DNA from: Granulicella tundricola MP5ACTX9
Lineage (GTDB): Bacteria > Acidobacteriota > Terriglobia > Terriglobales > Acidobacteriaceae
Assembly (NCBI RefSeq): GCF_000178975.2
Contig: NC_015064.1
Coordinates: 930,001-994,000 of the forward strand
DNA: 64,000 nucleotides
Direction of reading: 5' to 3'
Below, piece by piece: positions 53,876-63,060 of the stretch (position 1 is its first letter; every line of letters begins with the position of its first letter). Below the pieces are notes generated by a model. It searched no databases. It was not told the DNA's origin and was given only the letters and a program-made list of their open reading frames with translations. Position numbers and translations under genes: made by a program.

Positions 53876-54391
53876 ATGTTCAAAGCACTTTGTGCGGCAT
53901 TGGTAATGGCCGGATTGACCGGCGTAGCAGCAGCTCAGGCCCCCGCCGGAGCACCAGCAGGCGCAACCGGTATCTGCAAGGATGGAACCTACTCCACCGC
54001 ACCCGCAAAGAGCGGCGCCTGCGCCGGCCATAAGGGCGTGCAGACCTGGTACGTCGCCAGTGCAATGCCCGCACCCAAGCCCGGCGCCACCTCCCCCAGC
54101 CTCCCCGCACCCACACCGGTCAAGACAGCACCGGCAGCCATGCCAGCCCCCACCCCAGCCGCCGCGGCGCAGTCTGCGCCCAAGCCCGGCCCTGCAGCCG
54201 CAGCAGCAGCCAAGCCCCAGGCCGCCGGAGGCGGACACGGACTCGTCTGGCTCAACACCGGCAGCAACGTCTACCACTGCTATGGCACGGAGTACTACGG
54301 CAAGACCAAGGCCGGAGCGTACATGTCGGAGGCTGAAGCCAAAGGCAAGGGAGCCCACGGAGTCAAGGGAGCCACCTGCGAAGGGAAGTAG
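53876..54391 (+). CDS. exported DUF3761-like protein with Pro/Ala linker
   Basis: A 171-residue protein. Signal MFKALCAALVMAGLTGVAAAQ, then an N-terminal DUF3761-like unit (TGICKDGTYSTAPAKSGACAGHKGVQTWY), a Pro/Ala-rich linker (about 65-115) and a C-terminal YHCYGTEYYGKTKAGAYMSEAEAKGKGAH with Cys residues (micrococcal-nuclease-adjacent or Ada-like metal motif). GGAGG lies 6 bases before the ATG. Periplasmic role unknown. Confidence 0.78.
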   Translation: MFKALCAALVMAGLTGVAAAQAPAGAPAGATGICKDGTYSTAPAKSGACAGHKGVQTWYVASAMPAPKPGATSPSLPAPTPVKTAPAAMPAPTPAAAAQSAPKPGPAAAAAAKPQAAGGGHGLVWLNTGSNVYHCYGTEYYGKTKAGAYMSEAEAKGKGAHGVKGATCEGK

Positions 54392-54435
54392 CCAAGGTAT
54401 AAAGGGCCGGGGCCGCCAGGCCTCGGCAACCCGCC

Positions 54436-55359
54436 TTACCGCTGATCGATCAGGTGAACCATCTCCAGGAACAAATCAGCCGAGATCTGCAACGAAGCCG
54501 CACTGATCTTGTCGATCGAATCCTGCGCCGTATGGTGATACGCATAGTCGCCCGTCTTCTCATCCAGCGGACCATACTCATAGTCGATCACGTCCAGCAC
54601 CGGCACCCCCCGCTTGGCAAACGGCACAGTATCGTCCTGGATCGGCGTATTGCTCTTATAGATCGACTTCTCATGCCCCGTATTCTTGGCCGCCACCTTG
54701 AACAGGTCCAGCAGCGCAGGCGTGGAAGCATCGTCATGATCGATATTCAGATCCTTGTCGCCGATCATGTCCGCATTCAAAAACGCCTTCAGATGCCCCA
54801 GCGTCCCATCCTGAGACCACTTCGCCGCCAGGTGCCTTGACCCATACAACGAGTCCGAAGGCCCCCACGTCTTCACCGCCTCTTCGCCATCGAAGAACAC
54901 CAGCCACACGCTGTATCCCTCCGGCGGATGCGCCCGGAAGTACTCGCCAAACTCCATCAGCAGCGCGGACGTGCAAGCTCCATCATTCGCCCCCACAAAG
55001 TTGATGTCCTTCAGCGGATAGTTCGTCTCATAGTGCGACCCCAGCACGATCACGCCATCCTTCTTGCCCGGATACTTGACGATGATGTTGTGCATCGTCT
55101 GCATCCCCGCCGGGGTCGTCGCCGTAAACGTATCCACCTCCATCCGGTGGTCCGCATTCTCCTTGTTGAAGTGCCCTTCAATGAACTTCTCCGCCGCCGC
55201 ATGACCCGGAGACCCATTGAACCGCTTCGGCGCAGCCGCCAGGTACTCCTTCGTCAGGGCATAGGTCGCCGCGCCTGAAACCTTCGCCTTAGCCGGCGCA
55301 CCCCAGGCCGAACCCGCCCCAAACACCATCGCCATCAGCAAAACAGCATACTTCTTCAT
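54436..55359 (-). CDS. exported M28-family protein, glutaminyl cyclase-like
   Basis: A 307-residue protein with signal peptide [20 protein letters not shown]. Zn-site motifs: [11 protein letters not shown] (His), [18 protein letters not shown] (Asp), [10 protein letters not shown] (Glu), [15 protein letters not shown] (Asp), and a late His in [13 protein letters not shown] and DMIGDKDL resemble the animal-type glutaminyl-peptide cyclotransferases in the M28 fold. So it either cyclises N-terminal Gln or is an aminopeptidase. Its ATG overlaps the tatC stop (ATGA), forming a tatB-tatC-QC operon. Confidence 0.8.
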   Translation of the reverse strand: MKKYAVLLMAMVFGAGSAWGAPAKAKVSGAATYALTKEYLAAAPKRFNGSPGHAAAEKFIEGHFNKENADHRMEVDTFTATTPAGMQTMHNIIVKYPGKKDGVIVLGSHYETNYPLKDINFVGANDGACTSALLMEFGEYFRAHPPEGYSVWLVFFDGEEAVKTWGPSDSLYGSRHLAAKWSQDGTLGHLKAFLNADMIGDKDLNIDHDDASTPALLDLFKVAAKNTGHEKSIYKSNTPIQDDTVPFAKRGVPVLDVIDYEYGPLDEKTGDYAYHHTAQDSIDKISAASLQISADLFLEMVHLIDQR

Positions 55360-56141
55360 GAGGCCTTCAGCTCCTTGGCTTTCCTGCGATTCGGATTGAC
55401 GAACACGGCAATCACCACGCCCAGCCCATAAAGCACCAGCATCGGCGACGCAAAGATGCACATGCTGATCGGGTCCGGCAGCGGACAGATGATCGCCGTA
55501 ATCAGAAAGATGATCAACACGGCGTAGCGAATATGCTTCAGCAGAAACTTCGCATCCACAATCCCGAACAGTGAAAGAAAGAAGATCAAAATCGGTAGCT
55601 CAAACGTAATCCCCAGCCCCAGAATGATCGCCAGGAAGAACCCCGTATAGTCCTCGATCGTGATGATCGGCTGAAATCCCTTGCCGAACCCATTGATCAG
55701 CGTGCTCAGCGCCCCCGGCAGAATGTACCGGTACCCAAACCACGCTCCCGCCAGAAACAGCCCCACCGTCGATCCCATGAACGGCCACACATACCGCTTC
55801 TCATTCGCATACATCCCCGGCGAGATAAACAGCCAGAGCTGATACAGAATGAAAGGGCTCGCAATGATCGCCCCACCCACCAGAGCCGTCTTGATATACA
55901 GATTCAGCGGATCGGTCGGATGCGTAAACGCCAGCTTCATCCCCAGGTCGTTCAGCGGCTTCTGGATATACCCGAACAGCCTCACATGGAAGATATAAGC
56001 CACGCCAAACCCGCACAGCAGCGCGATCACCGCCCGAATCAGCCGCTTCCGCAGCTCGTCCAGGTGCTCCATCAGCGTCATCCCCGGCAGGTCAGCCCGG
56101 TCCGCCACATTCGCTCGTACGTTATCGATCAGGTCAGCCAT
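55356..56141 (-). CDS. tatC: Sec-independent protein translocase TatC
   Basis: A 261-residue protein with six TM helices: [31 protein letters not shown] (TatC signature start), [54 protein letters not shown] and the last helix [17 protein letters not shown] (split). Recognises twin-Arg signals in the inner membrane. The preferred ATG 56141 overlaps the tatB stop by ATGGCTGA; the frame reaches upstream. Confidence 0.93.
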   Translation of the reverse strand: MADLIDNVRANVADRADLPGMTLMEHLDELRKRLIRAVIALLCGFGVAYIFHVRLFGYIQKPLNDLGMKLAFTHPTDPLNLYIKTALVGGAIIASPFILYQLWLFISPGMYANEKRYVWPFMGSTVGLFLAGAWFGYRYILPGALSTLINGFGKGFQPIITIEDYTGFFLAIILGLGITFELPILIFFLSLFGIVDAKFLLKHIRYAVLIIFLITAIICPLPDPISMCIFASPMLVLYGLGVVIAVFVNPNRRKAKELKAS

Positions 56142-56682
56142 TGCTCGCAGCCTCTTGATGCTCTTCCTGTTGCTCGTGCCGAGCTTCAACCTCAGGGTCC
56201 GCCGTATGCGGAATCGAGTCGAACGCCCCGCTCACAGAACCACCACCGCTCCGAGCCACAGGCAACCCCGTATCCGGAGGCATCAAATCCAGATCCCCGG
56301 AAGAAGCGATCGGCAGCGGAGTCGGCGTCTCCACAGCCACCGCCTCGGGAACATCCCCAGCCAGATGAATCCGGTTCTCCCCCACATCCACAAGCGAATC
56401 CATAGAAGAAACATCATTGTGCGGATGCTCAGGCTCCGGCATATCCGCGTGCAGCAGCGGAGCCACCGGCGCGGCAGCCTCCATCGCTGCAATCTTCTTC
56501 TGCTGTTCGGCCTGCTCGGAGATCCGCAGTTCGTCTTCCATCTGCATGCGGAAGTCCGCCGATGCACGGCGAAACTCCCCCATCAGCTTGCCGACCTGCC
56601 GCGCAATGCCGGCAAGCCCCTTGGGACCGAAGAGCAGGAGACCGAGAAGGATAATGAATGCGCTGTCTTGAAAGCTGGGCAT
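56134..56682 (-). CDS. tatB: TatA/TatB-type translocase subunit
   Basis: A 182-residue protein. N-terminal TM SAFIILLGLLLFGPKGLAGIARQVGKLMGEFRRAS (TatA/B hinge FGPKGL and amphipathic helix), then an acidic Pro-rich tail much longer than TatA, favouring TatB. First gene of the tatB-tatC operon. Confidence 0.87.
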   Translation of the reverse strand: MPSFQDSAFIILLGLLLFGPKGLAGIARQVGKLMGEFRRASADFRMQMEDELRISEQAEQQKKIAAMEAAAPVAPLLHADMPEPEHPHNDVSSMDSLVDVGENRIHLAGDVPEAVAVETPTPLPIASSGDLDLMPPDTGLPVARSGGGSVSGAFDSIPHTADPEVEARHEQQEEHQEAASNG

Positions 56683-56983
56683 AGCTGTTCGGATGATAAA
56701 TGCTCAAAGCAACACCCGGCAGCCGCGCCGAAGGAATATCCCATCCGTCCCCCCCACCGGCCCGAATCGTTTTCCCCAAAAAGGTGTCTAATAGAACCAA
56801 GGCGAGTCCTATCGCCGATATGCAGGTTGCAACATCCCCGTGGGTTGGGTCCTGGCCTATCGATGGCCAGGTACAGCGAATCCACTGCAGCCCCAGTTTT
56901 TGACTGGATAGACGTCAGTGCTTTCAACATCCCCGTCCCCCGGCCCGGCCAAGCGCCTCCGTGAGACTGAAGGCGAGTAAAAC
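56683..56983. other. intergenic region with a hairpin upstream of nadA
   Basis: No coding sequence seen. Hairpin CCTGGCC-TATCGAT-GGCCAGG at 56851-56871, in the nadA leader. It could be an RNA structure or protein site; the region does not look like a known riboswitch. Confidence 0.45.
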
Positions 56984-58147
56984 GTGAGTGTTGTCCTAAT
57001 TGAAGAATCCCCAGCCGAGGCCATACGCCAGGCCTGCCCCCTGGACCACTACCTCTCCCAGCCCGACCACACCATGGACGCCCGTATCGCAGCCGCCCGT
57101 GCCAAACTCGGCAAACAAGCCCTCATCCTCGGCCACCACTATCAGCGAGACGAAGTCATCCGCTTCGCAGACTTCACCGGCGATAGCTACAAGCTCAGCA
57201 AGGTAGCCGCTGAAACCGACGCCAAATACATCCTCTTCTGCGGCGTCCACTTCATGGCAGAGAGCGCAGACGTCCTCGCCCAGCCCTGGCAGACCGTCAT
57301 CCTCCCGGACCTCAACGCCGGCTGCTCCATGGCCGACATGGCAGAGATCGGCCAGGTAGAAAACTGCTGGGACTCTTTGGAGCGTCTAGGCGTAGGCGAA
57401 GGCCTCATCCCCCTCACCTACATGAACTCCGCCGCCGACATCAAAGCCTTCTGCGGAGAGCGCAACGGCCTCGTCTGCACCTCGTCCAACGCTCCCGGAG
57501 CCTTTGACTGGGCGTTCGCCCGTGGCCAGCGCATCCTCTTCCTCCCTGACCAGCACCTCGGCCGCAACACCGCCTTCGCCATGGGCATCCCCATGGACCA
57601 GATGGTCGTCTGGGACCCCTACATGATCAACGGCGGAGTAGACCCCGCCCGCCTCAAGGCCGCCAAAGTCATCCTCTGGAAGGGCCACTGCAGCGTCCAC
57701 CAGCGCTTCCTCCCCCAGCACGTAGACCGCATCCGCGCCGAAGAGCCCGGCATGAAGGTCATCGTCCACCCGGAGTGCCGATGGGAGGTCTGCCAGAAGG
57801 CCGACGCCCTCGGCTCGACAGAAAAAATCATCGAGTACATCGAGAAATCCCCCGAAGGCTCCAGCTTCGCCGTAGGCACGGAGATCCACCTCGTCAACCG
57901 CCTCGCAGCCCGCTTCGCCCCCCTCGGCAAGCGCGTCATCACCCTGGACGATTCCGGCTGCCTCTGCACCACCATGTACCGCATCTCCCCCGCCCACCTC
58001 GCCTGGACCCTTGAGAACCTCGTCGAAGGCAACGTCGTCAACCGCATCAAGGTCTCGGACGATACCAAGCACTGGGCAAAGGTAGCCCTCGACCGTATGC
58101 TCGAAGTCAGAACCGAAACCGCAGCCTCCGCACCCATGAAGGCATAA
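56984..58147 (+). CDS. nadA: quinolinate synthase
   Basis: A 387-residue [4Fe-4S] enzyme condensing iminoaspartate and DHAP to quinolinate in NAD biosynthesis. Motifs: ALILGHHYQRDEVIRFADFTGDSYKLSKVAA, FCGVHFMAESADVL (cluster Cys), LPDLNAGCSMADM, CTSSNAPGAFDWAF, ILFLPDQHLGRNTA, VHPECRWEVCQKAD (cluster Cys), LDDSGCLCTTM. GTG start. DUF2203 gene follows after 19 bases. Confidence 0.95.
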   Translation: MSVVLIEESPAEAIRQACPLDHYLSQPDHTMDARIAAARAKLGKQALILGHHYQRDEVIRFADFTGDSYKLSKVAAETDAKYILFCGVHFMAESADVLAQPWQTVILPDLNAGCSMADMAEIGQVENCWDSLERLGVGEGLIPLTYMNSAADIKAFCGERNGLVCTSSNAPGAFDWAFARGQRILFLPDQHLGRNTAFAMGIPMDQMVVWDPYMINGGVDPARLKAAKVILWKGHCSVHQRFLPQHVDRIRAEEPGMKVIVHPECRWEVCQKADALGSTEKIIEYIEKSPEGSSFAVGTEIHLVNRLAARFAPLGKRVITLDDSGCLCTTMYRISPAHLAWTLENLVEGNVVNRIKVSDDTKHWAKVALDRMLEVRTETAASAPMKA

Positions 58148-58166
58148 GCACCGGAGGAATCGTAGT

Positions 58167-58595
58167 TTGAGCAAGATCTTCACCCTGGGCGAAGCCCAGA
58201 CTCTCATCCCCGTGCTCGGCTCGCTCGTCAGCCGCGCACGGGATGCCGCCGTACGCGCCAACGAGATCGAATCCGAGATGCAGGACCTCAGCCAGCGCAT
58301 CTTCCTCTCCGGCGGCCTCCACGTAGACGTCACCGCCGCCGCCCGCCGCCGCGCGGAGCGAGACAAATCCGTCCAGTCCGCCAAATCCACCATCGATGAG
58401 ATCGAAGAAATCGGAGCCGCCGTCACAGACCTCAGCGAGGGTTCCCTGGAACTCCCATCCGAGCTCCAAAGCCGCCCCATCCTCCTCTGCTGGTCCCTCG
58501 GCGAGCCGGAGATCGCCCACTGGCGCGAACCCGAAGACGAAGCCGACGTCCGCCGCGATGTAGACGACCGCTTCGGACGCGAACGCCCCAACTAA
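58167..58595 (+). CDS. DUF2203 family protein
   Basis: A 142-residue cytoplasmic helical protein: KIFTLGEAQTLIPVLGSLVSRAR, then QSAKSTIDEIEEIGAAVTDL and a C-terminal PILLCWSLGEPEIAHWREPED (DUF2203 signature). Start codon TTG near GGAGGA. Possibly co-transcribed with nadA. Function unknown. Confidence 0.85.
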   Translation: MSKIFTLGEAQTLIPVLGSLVSRARDAAVRANEIESEMQDLSQRIFLSGGLHVDVTAAARRRAERDKSVQSAKSTIDEIEEIGAAVTDLSEGSLELPSELQSRPILLCWSLGEPEIAHWREPEDEADVRRDVDDRFGRERPN

Positions 58596-58616
58596 ACCTC
58601 TAGTACCCTCAAACCT

Positions 58617-59279
58617 GTGTGCTTCTCAGCAACAGCGAACTTCGTAGGCAGCGGCGTCCTCGGCACGCTCGGCGTAGCCACCCTCCCCAAGGTCAAGCAC
58701 CGCCGCGAACTCCTCTTCGCCGCCCTTCCAACCCTCTTCGCCGTCCATCAGTTCATTGAGGGCTTCGTCTGGCTCGGCCTCGACGGCTACCTTTCAACCG
58801 CCGTCGTCCACAACATGGGCGCAGCCTTCGTCCTCTACGCCCAGGGCCTGCTGCCATTCCTCATGCCCCTCAGCATCCAGCTTTTTGAGCCCACCATCCC
58901 CCGTCGCCGAGCCATGCTCCCCTTCACCATCCTCGGCGGCCTCACCACCCTCTACATGCTCTGGGCCCTCATGGCTTACCCCCTGCAGGTTTACGTCGAA
59001 CGCAACAGCATCGTCTACGTCAACCAGGGCACCAACTACACCACCCTTGCCGTCCTGTACATCATCGCCACCTCCGGCTCCCTCTTCTTCTCAAAGCTCA
59101 AGCCCATGATCTGGTTCGGCGTTGCCAACCTCATCGCCCTCCTCTTCACCATGGCGGTCAAGCGTTACGCCTTCACCTCCGTCTGGTGCGCCTACGCCGC
59201 CGTAGCCAGCATCATCATCCTCGCCTACTTCTGGAAGACCTCCAAACAGCGCCCCTACCACTACGCCCAGCCTGCTTAG
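58617..59279 (+). CDS. DUF6629-like multi-pass membrane protein
   Basis: A 220-residue protein with about seven TM segments: MCFSATANFVGSGVLGTLGVATL is the N-terminal signature of this group, then LFAALPTLFAVHQFIEGFVW, NMGAAFVLYAQGLLPFLMPLSI, LPFTILGGLTTLYMLWALMA, YTTLAVLYIIATSGSLFF, MIWFGVANLIALLFTMAV and VWCAYAAVASIIILAYFW. GTG start 22 bases after DUF2203. Function unknown. Confidence 0.8.
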   Translation: MCFSATANFVGSGVLGTLGVATLPKVKHRRELLFAALPTLFAVHQFIEGFVWLGLDGYLSTAVVHNMGAAFVLYAQGLLPFLMPLSIQLFEPTIPRRRAMLPFTILGGLTTLYMLWALMAYPLQVYVERNSIVYVNQGTNYTTLAVLYIIATSGSLFFSKLKPMIWFGVANLIALLFTMAVKRYAFTSVWCAYAAVASIIILAYFWKTSKQRPYHYAQPA

Positions 59280-59287
59280 GCCTCCGG

Positions 59288-60103
59288 CTACTTCATCACC
59301 ACGACCTCCAGATACTCACCCGGCAGCGCCATCGTCCCATCCTCAGCCCGGTTCAGGCCTCCTGCCAGCTCCAGCAGATCCGCCCGCAAACCGGCCTGCC
59401 CGCCCGCATCCAGCGCCGCAAACGTCTTGTTCATCGGCCCGTAGTACGTCTTGAACGTCTCCAGCCAGTCCTCCGTGGAAAGCGCCCGGAACGTGTACAC
59501 CCTCTTCACAATCTCCAGCTTCGCCGCCCCTGCGAAAAGCTCCTTCAGCCCATCCTCGGTCCCCCAGACAAACGGCGGCTTCAGCCCCGGTGCCGGCGGA
59601 ATATACTTACCGATCGTCTTGAAGATCTGCCCCACAAACCCCGCAGGCGTCCAGTTCACCAGCCCGATCTTCCCTCCCGCCTTGCACACCCGCATCAACT
59701 CATTCGCCGCCCGCTGCTGGTTCGGCGCAAACATCACCCCCACAGTCGAGATCACCGCATCGAACTCCCCATTCCCAAACGGCAGGTTCTCCGCATCCGC
59801 CTCCAGAAACTCGATCCTGAACCCCTCCGCCGCCGCCCTCATCTTCCCCCGTTCCAGCAGCGCCGGCACATAATCCGTACTCACCACCCTGCACCCCCGC
59901 CTCGCCGCCGCCAGAGACGAATTCCCATGCCCCGCCGCCACATCGAGCACCCGCCAACCGCTCCTTACATCCATCGCCTCGCACACCAGCTCGCTCGCCA
60001 GCAGCAGCGCACTCCCAATCACCGCAAAATCCCCCGTAGCCCACGCCGCCTGCTGCTTCACCTTGATCGCATCGAAATCCATTCCGCCATCCGCCATCGC
60101 CAT
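59288..60103 (-). CDS. class I SAM-dependent methyltransferase
   Basis: A 271-residue protein: GWRVLDVAAGHGNSSLAAARRGCRVVSTDYV (SAM motif I and acidic loop), FRIEFLEADAENLPFGNGEFDAVISTVGVMFAP (motifs II/III), MRVCKAGGKIGLVNWTPAG. Methyl acceptor unknown. ATG 60103 (MAMADGG) preferred; ATG 60130 and ATG 60097 are alternatives. Confidence 0.85.
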   Translation of the reverse strand: MAMADGGMDFDAIKVKQQAAWATGDFAVIGSALLLASELVCEAMDVRSGWRVLDVAAGHGNSSLAAARRGCRVVSTDYVPALLERGKMRAAAEGFRIEFLEADAENLPFGNGEFDAVISTVGVMFAPNQQRAANELMRVCKAGGKIGLVNWTPAGFVGQIFKTIGKYIPPAPGLKPPFVWGTEDGLKELFAGAAKLEIVKRVYTFRALSTEDWLETFKTYYGPMNKTFAALDAGGQAGLRADLLELAGGLNRAEDGTMALPGEYLEVVVMK

Positions 60104-60256
60104 TCCCCTTTTCAAAATCTCATTCGCCAATCACCGCTAACGATACAGACCCATTCGTTCGTCGGGGTAAAATTCCTCCATTCAGCATTGGAACCGTCCA
60201 CCACCAGTCCGCATCCAATCTGACACTGCAGCACAGACAGAGAAGAAACAGAGAAG

Positions 60257-61588
60257 ATGAGGACCAGAACCATGCCTACGCAAACCGCAACTCAGTCCGG
60301 TTGTCGTCTCACCACCGATCTTCTCGCCCGTTTCCGAACCGTCCGCGCCGCCACCCTCGCCTTCACCGCACCCCTCACGCCGGAAGACCTCATGGTCCAG
60401 TCCTGCCCGGAGGCCAGCCCCGTCAAGTGGCACCTCGCCCACACCTCCTGGTTCTTCGAGACCTTCGTTCTCGCCGACTACCTCCCCGGCTACACCCCCT
60501 ACCACCCCGACTTCCACTGGCTCTTCAACTCCTACTACACCTCCCTCGGCGACATGCCGGCCAAGAAGCTCCGCGCCAGCTTCTCCCGGCCCCCGCTCGA
60601 CCAGATCCTCGCCTATCGCGCCCACGTAGACGCCGCCATAGCCACCCTCCTCAGCGGCGAAGCCGAAGCCGAAGACGAAGTCCTCCGCCGCATCTCCCTC
60701 GGCCTCGAGCACGAGCAGCAGCACCTCGAACTGATCGCCACCGACATCAAGCACGCCCTTTTCACCAACCCTCTCCACCCCGCCTACCTAGAAGCGTCCG
60801 CTAAGCCCTGGTCCCTGATCCCTAATCTCTGCACCTTCACCACCTTCGAAGGTGGCCTCACCGAAATCGGCCTGACCCTCGACCCATCCGACCCCAACGC
60901 CTTCGCCTTTGACAACGAGACCCCCCGCCACAAGGTCTATCTCCAGCCCTTCGCCCTGGCCAACCGCCTCGTCACCGTAGCCGACTATCTAGCCTTCATC
61001 GACGACAACGGCTACACCCGCCCCGAGCTCTGGCTCTCTGAAGGCTGGTCCACCATGCGCGCCGAAGGCTGGCAAGCCCCGCTCTACTGGCGTCGCGATT
61101 CCGCCACCACCTCCGGCTGGTCCGTCTACACCCTCCACGGCTTCCAGCCGCTGGAGTCTCTCCTCGCAACCCCCGTCTGCCACCTCAGCTTCTTTGAAGC
61201 CGACGCCTTCGCCCGCTGGTCCGGCATGCGTCTCCCCACAGAGTTTGAGTGGGAGCACGCCGCCCTAACCGCCACCACAGCCCCCCGCAACATGCTCGAG
61301 TCCGATACCCTCCACCCCACCCCCGCACCCGCCTCCGAAGGTCTCCAGCAGCTCTTCGGAGACGTCTGGGAGTGGACCTCCTCCGGCTACACCGGCTATC
61401 CCGGCTACCGCCCCCTCCCGGGCGCGCTCGGCGAGTACAACGGCAAGTTCATGTCCTCCCAGGTCATCCTCCGCGGCGGTTCCTGTGTAACCCCCGCCAC
61501 CCACATCCGTCCTACCTACCGCAACTTCTTCACCCCAGCCACCCGCTGGCAGTTCTCCGGCCTTCGCCTCGCAAAGGACATTATGTAA
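60257..61588 (+). CDS. egtB: ergothioneine biosynthesis sulfoxide synthase EgtB
   Basis: A 443-residue protein of DinB-like plus FGE-sulfatase-like domains. Iron ligands: PVKWHLAHTSWFFETF (His) and EHEQQHLELIATDIKHAL (H-x3-H). C-terminal FGE domain: HLSFFEADAFARWSGMRLPTEFEWEHAAL, GDVWEWTSSGY and FMSSQVILRGGSCVTPATHIRPTYRNFFTPATRWQFSGLRLA (split). Couples sulfur donor to hercynine. Together with egtD makes ergothioneine; egtA, egtC and egtE are not in the window. Start at 60257 has GAGAAG upstream. Confidence 0.92.
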   Translation: MRTRTMPTQTATQSGCRLTTDLLARFRTVRAATLAFTAPLTPEDLMVQSCPEASPVKWHLAHTSWFFETFVLADYLPGYTPYHPDFHWLFNSYYTSLGDMPAKKLRASFSRPPLDQILAYRAHVDAAIATLLSGEAEAEDEVLRRISLGLEHEQQHLELIATDIKHALFTNPLHPAYLEASAKPWSLIPNLCTFTTFEGGLTEIGLTLDPSDPNAFAFDNETPRHKVYLQPFALANRLVTVADYLAFIDDNGYTRPELWLSEGWSTMRAEGWQAPLYWRRDSATTSGWSVYTLHGFQPLESLLATPVCHLSFFEADAFARWSGMRLPTEFEWEHAALTATTAPRNMLESDTLHPTPAPASEGLQQLFGDVWEWTSSGYTGYPGYRPLPGALGEYNGKFMSSQVILRGGSCVTPATHIRPTYRNFFTPATRWQFSGLRLAKDIM

Positions 61589-61598
61589 GCGATAGGCC

Positions 61599-61633
61599 GT
61601 AATTCTAAGCGAACTCAGAACCTCCGTCTTGGC
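61599..61633 (+). repeat. REP-like hairpin type I, degenerate copy
   Basis: CGTAATTCTAAGCGAACTCAGAACCTCC-type version (stem and loop partly eroded), followed by GTCTTGGC and a GTTGCC run, then GTTCGGATTAGA and hairpins. The order of units is as at 2863-3089, so a composite repeat is duplicated. Confidence 0.6.
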
Positions 61634-61711
61634 CGTTGCAGTTGCCGTTGCCATAACTCGAAACTCATAACTCGCAACTGATCAATGTACGCAGTTGCTC
61701 TTGCTGTTGCT

Positions 61712-61778
61712 GTTCGGATTAGAGGGGGGCTTTAGCCCCCCGTCACTGCCACAGATTTAACCGGGCTTTAGCCCCGGG
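61712..61778 (+). repeat. GC-rich hairpin pair, second composite copy
   Basis: GTTCGGATTAGA, then GGGGGGC-TTTA-GCCCCCC (61724-61741), CGTCA, and GGGC-TTTA-GCCC (61763-61774). It matches the pair at 3038-3089 with TTCA replaced by TTTA. It sits between egtB and egtD. Confidence 0.7.
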
Positions 61779-61829
61779 CCGTAGCTCTTACGAACCACCA
61801 ACCACCAACCACTGTCTCCCGGAGCCCAG

Positions 61830-62816
61830 GTGCCCACCCAAGAACTCATCGCCTCAAACCCCGTCTCCGAAGCCGCCCGTGAAGGCCTCCTCGCCGCCCG
61901 CAAAACCCTCCCACCCTGGCTCTTCTACGACGAGCGCGGCTCCCGCCTCTTCGAGCAGATCACCCTCCTCCCCGAGTACTACCTCACCCGCACCGAGCGC
62001 GCCATCCTCGCCACCCATGCGCCAGAAATCGTCTCCAGCCTGGGAGCCCCCATCACCCTCGCCGAGCTAGGAGCAGGCACCGCCACCAAAACCGGCCTCC
62101 TCCTCGCCGCCGCCGCCCGCATCCAGCCCACCGTCCTCTACCAGCCCATCGACGTCAGCCCTTCCGCCCTCGACGAAGCCGTCCACAACCTCCAACGCGA
62201 CATCCCAGGCGTCAACGTCCGCCCCCAGGTCGCCAACTACATCACCGAGCCTATCCGCATCACCAGGCCAACGAAGCACACCCGCATCCTGGCCCTCTAC
62301 ATCGGCTCCAGCATCGGCAACTTCTCCCCGGCCGAAGCACGCGGCATCCTCCTCAACCTCCGCGCCCAGCTCGCCCCCGGCGATGCTCTCCTCCTCGGCA
62401 CCGACCTGGCCCCCGGCCCCAACAAGTCTGAGGCCGCCCTCATCGCCGCCTACGACGACGCCCAGGGCGTCACCGCCGCCTTCAACCGCAACATCCTCAC
62501 CCACCTCAACAGGGAACTGGGCACCAACTTCATCCCCGGCTGTTTCCATCACCGAGCCCTCTGGAACCCCACCGAATCCCGCATGGAGATGCACCTGGAA
62601 TCCAAGCGCCCCCAATCCGTCACCATCCCCGCCGACCCCTCAGGCCCCGCCCAAACCATCCACTTCGAGCGCGGCGAAACCATCCACACAGAAAACTCCC
62701 ACAAGTTCACCCCAGCCACCATAGCCTCCCTCCTCGCCACCGCCAACTTCACCCCCACCCACACCTACCACGACCCCAACCACCTCTTCGCCGTAACTCT
62801 CGCCACCGCCATCTAG
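61830..62816 (+). CDS. egtD: L-histidine N-alpha-methyltransferase EgtD
   Basis: A 328-residue SAM-dependent enzyme that trimethylates histidine to hercynine. Motifs: LPPWLFYDERGSRLFEQITLLPEYYLTRTE (EgtD start), LAELGAGTATKTGLLL (SAM site), YQPIDVSPSAL, LALYIGSSIGNFSPAEA, LLGTDLAPGP, FNRNILTHLNRELGTNF. GTG start has GGAG 5 bases upstream. Downstream of egtB with a repeat between. Confidence 0.95.
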   Translation: MPTQELIASNPVSEAAREGLLAARKTLPPWLFYDERGSRLFEQITLLPEYYLTRTERAILATHAPEIVSSLGAPITLAELGAGTATKTGLLLAAAARIQPTVLYQPIDVSPSALDEAVHNLQRDIPGVNVRPQVANYITEPIRITRPTKHTRILALYIGSSIGNFSPAEARGILLNLRAQLAPGDALLLGTDLAPGPNKSEAALIAAYDDAQGVTAAFNRNILTHLNRELGTNFIPGCFHHRALWNPTESRMEMHLESKRPQSVTIPADPSGPAQTIHFERGETIHTENSHKFTPATIASLLATANFTPTHTYHDPNHLFAVTLATAI

Positions 62817-62842
62817 CCGTCTTTGCCTTCGCTTTTTTGTTT

Positions 62843-62860
62843 GTCATTCCCGAAGGGAAT
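62843..62860 (+). repeat. REP-like hairpin, short-stem variant (copy 2)
   Basis: ATTCCC-GAA-GGGAAT (62846-62860) with left GTC. Sister of 12342-12370. First of three hairpins in a row before 63020. Confidence 0.6.
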
Positions 62861-62900
62861 CCGCTGTTGCCGTTGCACTTGTCGTTGTTTGTTTTACGCC

Positions 62901-62937
62901 GTCATTCCGAGCGAAGCGAAGAACCCCTGTATTGGTC
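62901..62937 (+). repeat. REP-like hairpin type I, variant copy
   Basis: Begins GTCATTCCGAGCGAAG and continues CGAAGAACC, keeping the central GCGAAGC but with an eroded stem, and ends CTGTATTGGTC. It is about 79 bases before the next copy, with similar TTGTTTTACG spacers. Confidence 0.65.
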
Positions 62938-62979
62938 TTTCGCTTTCGCTTTCGCCGTTGCCGTTGTTTGTTTTACGTC

Positions 62980-63016
62980 GTCATTCTGAGCGGAGCTCAG
63001 AACCTCCGTATTTGTC
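62980..63016 (+). repeat. REP-like hairpin type I, copy with GGA loop
   Basis: TTCTGAGC, loop GGA, GCTCAGAA, then CCTCCGTATTTGTC. Stem intact. Last hairpin in the row; the ferredoxin-like gene starts 45 bases on. Confidence 0.75.
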
Positions 63017-63060
63017 TTTGCTGTTGCCGCTGCTTTTGTCTTTTTTCGTTTCTCCAAAAT

